From NCBI GenBank assembly GCA_037074765.1, contig JBAMDO010000095.1, positions 62,001 through 126,000 of the forward strand: a DNA stretch of 64,000 nt, given 5' to 3'. The notes under the pieces were generated by a model. That model saw only the letters and a program-made list of their open reading frames with translations, was not told the DNA's origin and did not search any database. Source of the DNA: Mansonella perstans. Taxonomy: Eukaryota > Nematoda > Chromadorea > Rhabditida > Onchocercidae. Shown here one piece after another: positions 60,101 through 64,000 of this stretch. Position 1 is the stretch's first letter. Every line of letters begins with the position of its first letter. The translations under genes and the position numbers were made by a program.

Positions 60101-61980
60101 TGTTGTTTTTATTTTTTCAGTCTTACCCGAAAATAATTCAGAATTTCCATTCGTTATTAGAATCTATTGCGCAGGACAATATGTGCTTTTTGTCGAATAT
60201 TAAACCAGAAGTATTTACGCTTTTGATGCGATATATCGAGCAGGCAATTATTTCATTAGATGCTGTTGTTGTAAGTTTTTTCTTTTTTCCGAGTTAGCAC
60301 TTACTGTTCCTTTTCAAATTATTTCACTGTTCCTTTATAACTGCGAATGTCAATCAAAATTTTTACTTTCGATTTTTTGAACAAAAGTTATTGGTCCAGA
60401 AATAAACCCGAAACACAAAGAAAAAAAATCAAAATTCAGTAGAAGATATAGTTTGTAATTGAATTCGATTTCATCATAGATCATTTCACTTGTTTTTCTT
60501 TAAATTCCTTCGTAATTGAGATTATAATTTTCTAAAATTATTTGCTTCAGGTGACAGCATCATGTTCAACCCTGGATCTAATATTGAATTATTTATACCG
60601 TCGCTTAACACGTGCAACTCCACCTCGAGCTCATGTTGGTGCCGAAGCAGAGGGAGAAAACTGTATACGTGCTCTTGAGGGTCAACCATCTTTGCTACCT
60701 CAGGTTAATTAGCCTTCTACCAAAGCGCTGAAATCTACTAAATAGGTTAATTAAAAAAGTGAAATTAAGTAAATCGTGCTTGCTTAATGAGTATTTTCTC
60801 ACCAAAGCTACTTTTGTTCCGTGGTCATCTTCTTTTCATAAAAATTTGTATTTTTGTATTTTCACAATATTAACTGTTCTCGTAAGTGTCACTTTTGTCA
60901 TCTCATTAATGAAGTGAGGTAAACATGTTAGATGAACTAAAACCAATGAAATTGTACTATTCTGTGCAAGCTCGCTGATAATATCGATCAGTTTCTGTTA
61001 AAAATTCTATTTTAAAGTTGCATTTTAAGATGTTATCAACGATATTGAATGCTTCACTGTTCGAGGATGTCAAATGTCAATGGTCACTGTCCAGGCCATT
61101 GCTTGGCTTGATTTTGCTGCAAGAAGAATGTTTTCAGCAATGGAAAATGGAATTATTAGCAAATCAACCGCAAGATAAACGCGCAGCATTTGAAGAAGTA
61201 CGGCTTTCTTTGTACAGTAGTTCTTGATGCTATCCAGTAATTATAAAAATTGATATCGATTTCTTGACATCGGACTGGAATTAGCATAAAATGGGATGAG
61301 ATATGCTTGAATCTATATATAATAGATACGTCGATTATGTTTCAACAGAATAATGGGAGAATATTTAATAATAGTTCATTAGGAATATTTCTGTTTGGTT
61401 ATGGTCATTTGGTTGTTTTTGTTTTAATTTAACGTTAGTCATGGCTTACTACTATCACTAATATTTTCGTTATTTATAGAATTCCATCTTTTAAGGCTTT
61501 TACATCTCTAATGGACAGTGTAGAAAGGAATGTAAGCACTCGAAACAAGGATACATTTACTCAAAACATGAATATGTTTCGAAAGACGGTAAATTCCATG
61601 TACTTCCCTTCTTTTGTTAGCCCGCCGTGTTGAAGCAGCTTAATGAAAGCTAGGCTATGTCTAGGAAGATTTTTTAATAGGTTAGATTAGTTAGCCAAGT
61701 GAAGTTTCAATCAAACTCATTTGTTTATCTTTTTTTTTTCAAATGGTATCCTTAATTTTGAACAGACAGATATAAATAAGAGGTACTATTTTATATTAAC
61801 TTCACGATTTTGTTAATTTACTTCGATCGATTTAGTATGATTTTTTGATTTACTTGAAAGTTTTCTATTTTTATTCGCATCGTGCCAAATCAACCATTAT
61901 AAATTTAGGTCCAGGAAATTATCAAAGGTGAAGTTATGTCAGCAGTGCAACCACTTCCAGTTGCTGATATGATGTCGTAG
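51155..61980 (+). CDS. xpo-7: Exportin-7 (RanBP16), importin-beta family nuclear transport receptor
   Basis: A complete 24-exon model gives 1090 residues (human 1087). Exons start at 51155, 51552, 52071, 52560, 52933, 53208, 53644, 54056, 54503, 54880, 55515, 55904, 56335, 56907, 57400, 58199, 58512, 59190, 59561, 60121, 60551, 61030, 61496 and 61909. The first coding exon is only 18 bases (MDTEIR). Matches to human XPO7 run end to end: [132 protein letters not shown], and the C-terminal DMMS. It carries cargo across nuclear pores with RanGTP. The exon ending 56034 uses an apparent GC donor. Exon 53208-53345 contains an earlier in-frame GTGAGT at 53314, an alternative donor. Nothing suggests a defect. 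Confidence 0.96.
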
Positions 61981-64000
61981 GAATTTCAAAATTTCAATTT
62001 TCATTGCACTTTTATCATTCCTGCATTTTGGTGCTGTGCTTTCGGATAAGTAAAAGAAATGAGAATTTTGCTTATTTGTGTTAATATCTGCTCTAAAATG
62101 ATGTGTTTTATATCTTTTTCAGTGGATATCTTTTAAGTGATGTTCATGCTTCTCATCTATTTTTATCCAGTGATTGTGCTGTTTTAAAAATGATTGAATA
62201 ATACTATTTCAATTTGTAAACCTAAATGTTGTAGTTGTTAATTGAACAGAATTTGTAAAAAACGAATTTTCGAATTAATTTGAAAATGCCTTACTATTAC
62301 TTTTGTTGTATGATGATTTTTCAGGTATATCGATAATTTTTCGGAATATTCCATAAAAGTTGAAAAATTTTTTTTTCAAAGATTTCTATGCTCTAAGTGT
62401 CATGAAATTTCCTAAGCAGAAGAAAATTTATTTAGTGCTTGCTTTGTACGGGTTACCTTTTTTTTGAAATGTGCATTTTGAATTTGCATATTTTTCTTGT
62501 ACTCTTTTTTTTTTTTATTGCTTCAGAATTACCTATTAAAATTGGATACACTTTTTTTTTGTTTTTTCGTTATTTTCATTGTAACATTTCTTTGATGATA
62601 TAAAATATATAAAATGAAGTATCAGATATCAACTTGTGTTGTTTCCCTTATCAAACGATGTAATGGCGTATTTATCGAAATGTTTTAAAAATATGGCATG
62701 TATACATTAGAGAATTTATTGATTTTTATTTGTTTAAGCAACAATATATATATATCAGGAAATATCGGAAAAGAAAGGAAAAAAAACAAACGAAACTTCT
62801 TTAAAATTGCTTTTTGCTTTTTTATTATAGTATTTTTTTTTTTTTTTTGCTGTAAATATTCTTTTTAATTCTTTTGTACAAAGGGAGAAAAAATTTTTAT
62901 GCTTATTTAATTTGTAGACAGTAAATACGTTTAATTTGTAGACAAAATAATTAATCATATTAGGTATGAATTTTTATTATCAAAATTTAAGCCTAATATA
63001 CAGGAAATATTTTGAGCTGAAACAATGTATACGTTTATATTTTTACTGTATTTTTAGATTTTATAATAATTTTCGGTTTTCGGCAATGATCACTGATTAG
63101 CGCTTTATCAGTTGCATTCCATTTATGATCATGTGCTTTTTTTTTTTTTTGTTTGACCTCTATGTAAAATTGCTCAAAACTTTGCTGAAGTTTTTCTTAG
63201 TGAGAATTTATGGTTGATTACTGGTAATAATGATAGAATAATAATTATGTATTTGCTTTTTGTCTAAACAGGAACTTTTTTTTTGCTATGCAATTAATTA
63301 ATTGCAAAAAATAATTGTTAACAAAAAATTATTATTAAATACAAATTGTATGAACAGAAATATCATTTAATGCATTAATTTCAATTTTCAATTTTTTTCT
63401 TCTTAATTGTAAATACATTTTGCGCCACTAAAAATGTTTTAGTGGCGCAAAATGTAATGAATGCAATTTTCTGGATGCGCAAAAATATAATCCTGAAATC
63501 CATTATTATGAGTAAATACATTAAATGCAGTAAGATAAGTATGTATGCTAGTAAATTTAGTTTTATTGAATCCATTAAAAACTCTGATGCAAATTTTATC
63601 ATTCTTAAATTTATTTTATATACCATTTAAGTAAATTAATAATGGATGCCTTAATTTAAAATTTTCAATTTTGAAAAAACTGTTTATTTTTTTCTATTTT
63701 CTTTTACATTCCTTATTGTTTACGTATGTGTATATCGTTTCTGTATACAGTACTCATTTGCTTTATATTTCCTACGTTCAATTAATTTTTGTTTTTTTGA
63801 ATTTGTTTGTTTATTTTATAGTATTAAAATTTTTTAAACATAATCTTACAATGATGTTGTTTGAGCATTTTAATTGATAAAAATTATTGGCATTTGAGAT
63901 TTCCATTGAATCTCAAAAAAGAAAAAAAAACAGTTAAATAACTCCAATATGGGCAGGAATTGATAGTGAACATTCGATACCAATGGACTAAGTTCCATTT
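61981..64000. other. Downstream of XPO7; no gene seen
   Basis: AT-rich sequence with many homopolymer tracts and a TATATATA at 62746-62755. Frames at 62755-62958, 63381-63626 and 63671-63877 are low-complexity and unsupported. A strong hairpin lies at 63414-63456. Confidence 0.5.
63414..63456. repeat. Perfect 20-bp inverted repeat with 3-base loop
   Basis: The arm TACATTTTGCGCCACTAAAA at 63414-63433 is followed by the loop ATG and then its exact reverse complement at 63437-63456. The GCGCCAC core is far richer in GC than the surroundings. Confidence 0.95.

Noticed and set aside
63381..63877. Three hydrophobic frames near the right edge
   Set aside because: AT-driven composition, no splice signals or similarity; one merely spans the hairpin.

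Overview
This is an AT-rich, intron-dense animal nuclear sequence, almost certainly from a parasitic nematode of the filarial/spirurid group. The small heat-shock protein resembles the filarial OV25 type, the mobile elements are BEL/Pao retrotransposons, and introns have TTTTCAG-type acceptors. There is no bacterial-style gene organisation, no CRISPR array, and no tRNA or rRNA that I can support. All exon models below were built by hand from splice signals, reading phase and similarity to remembered families; no search was run.

Layout. (1) 1-6589, minus strand: 13 exons of the BBSome subunit BBS2, with the C-terminus off the left edge. A near-perfect RFX/DAF-19 X-box lies 73 bp upstream of its ATG. 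(2) 8033-11378, plus: a testis-specific serine/threonine kinase (TSSK) homologue with one unexplained frame break. (3) 12059-13421: broken BEL/Pao fragments arranged as a large inverted repeat. (4) 13489-14509: first copy of a duplicated gene fragment. (5) 15731-16318 and 38735-39142: an inverted pair of a dispersed repeat; the left copy abuts a C2H2 zinc-finger reading frame (16389-16868). (6) 18238-18882, plus: a two-exon small heat-shock protein. (7) 19153-20844, minus: the 3' part of another BEL/Pao element (integrase C-terminus, then probable env-like remnants). (8) 21962-36949, plus: a 42-exon gene whose single frame joins a DExH RNA helicase to a complete RING-IBR-RING (RBR) E3 ubiquitin ligase, about 1763 residues. 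(9) 41523-49052, plus: a very divergent serpin with a long extra segment before the serpin C-terminal strand; one of its introns holds the second, more intact copy of the duplicated gene fragment. (10) 51155-61980, plus: complete 24-exon exportin-7 (XPO7/RanBP16), 1090 residues, ending in the conserved DMMS. (11) 61981-64000: no gene seen, but a 20-bp-stem perfect hairpin.

The genes do not form one pathway. BBS2 belongs to ciliary trafficking, TSSK to male germ cells, XPO7 to nuclear transport, and the serpin and small HSP to protease control and proteostasis. The most notable object is the helicase-RBR fusion, an architecture best known from plant DEAH11/DEAH12 proteins. Two introns, one in the helicase-RBR gene and one in XPO7, appear to use GC-AG splice sites.
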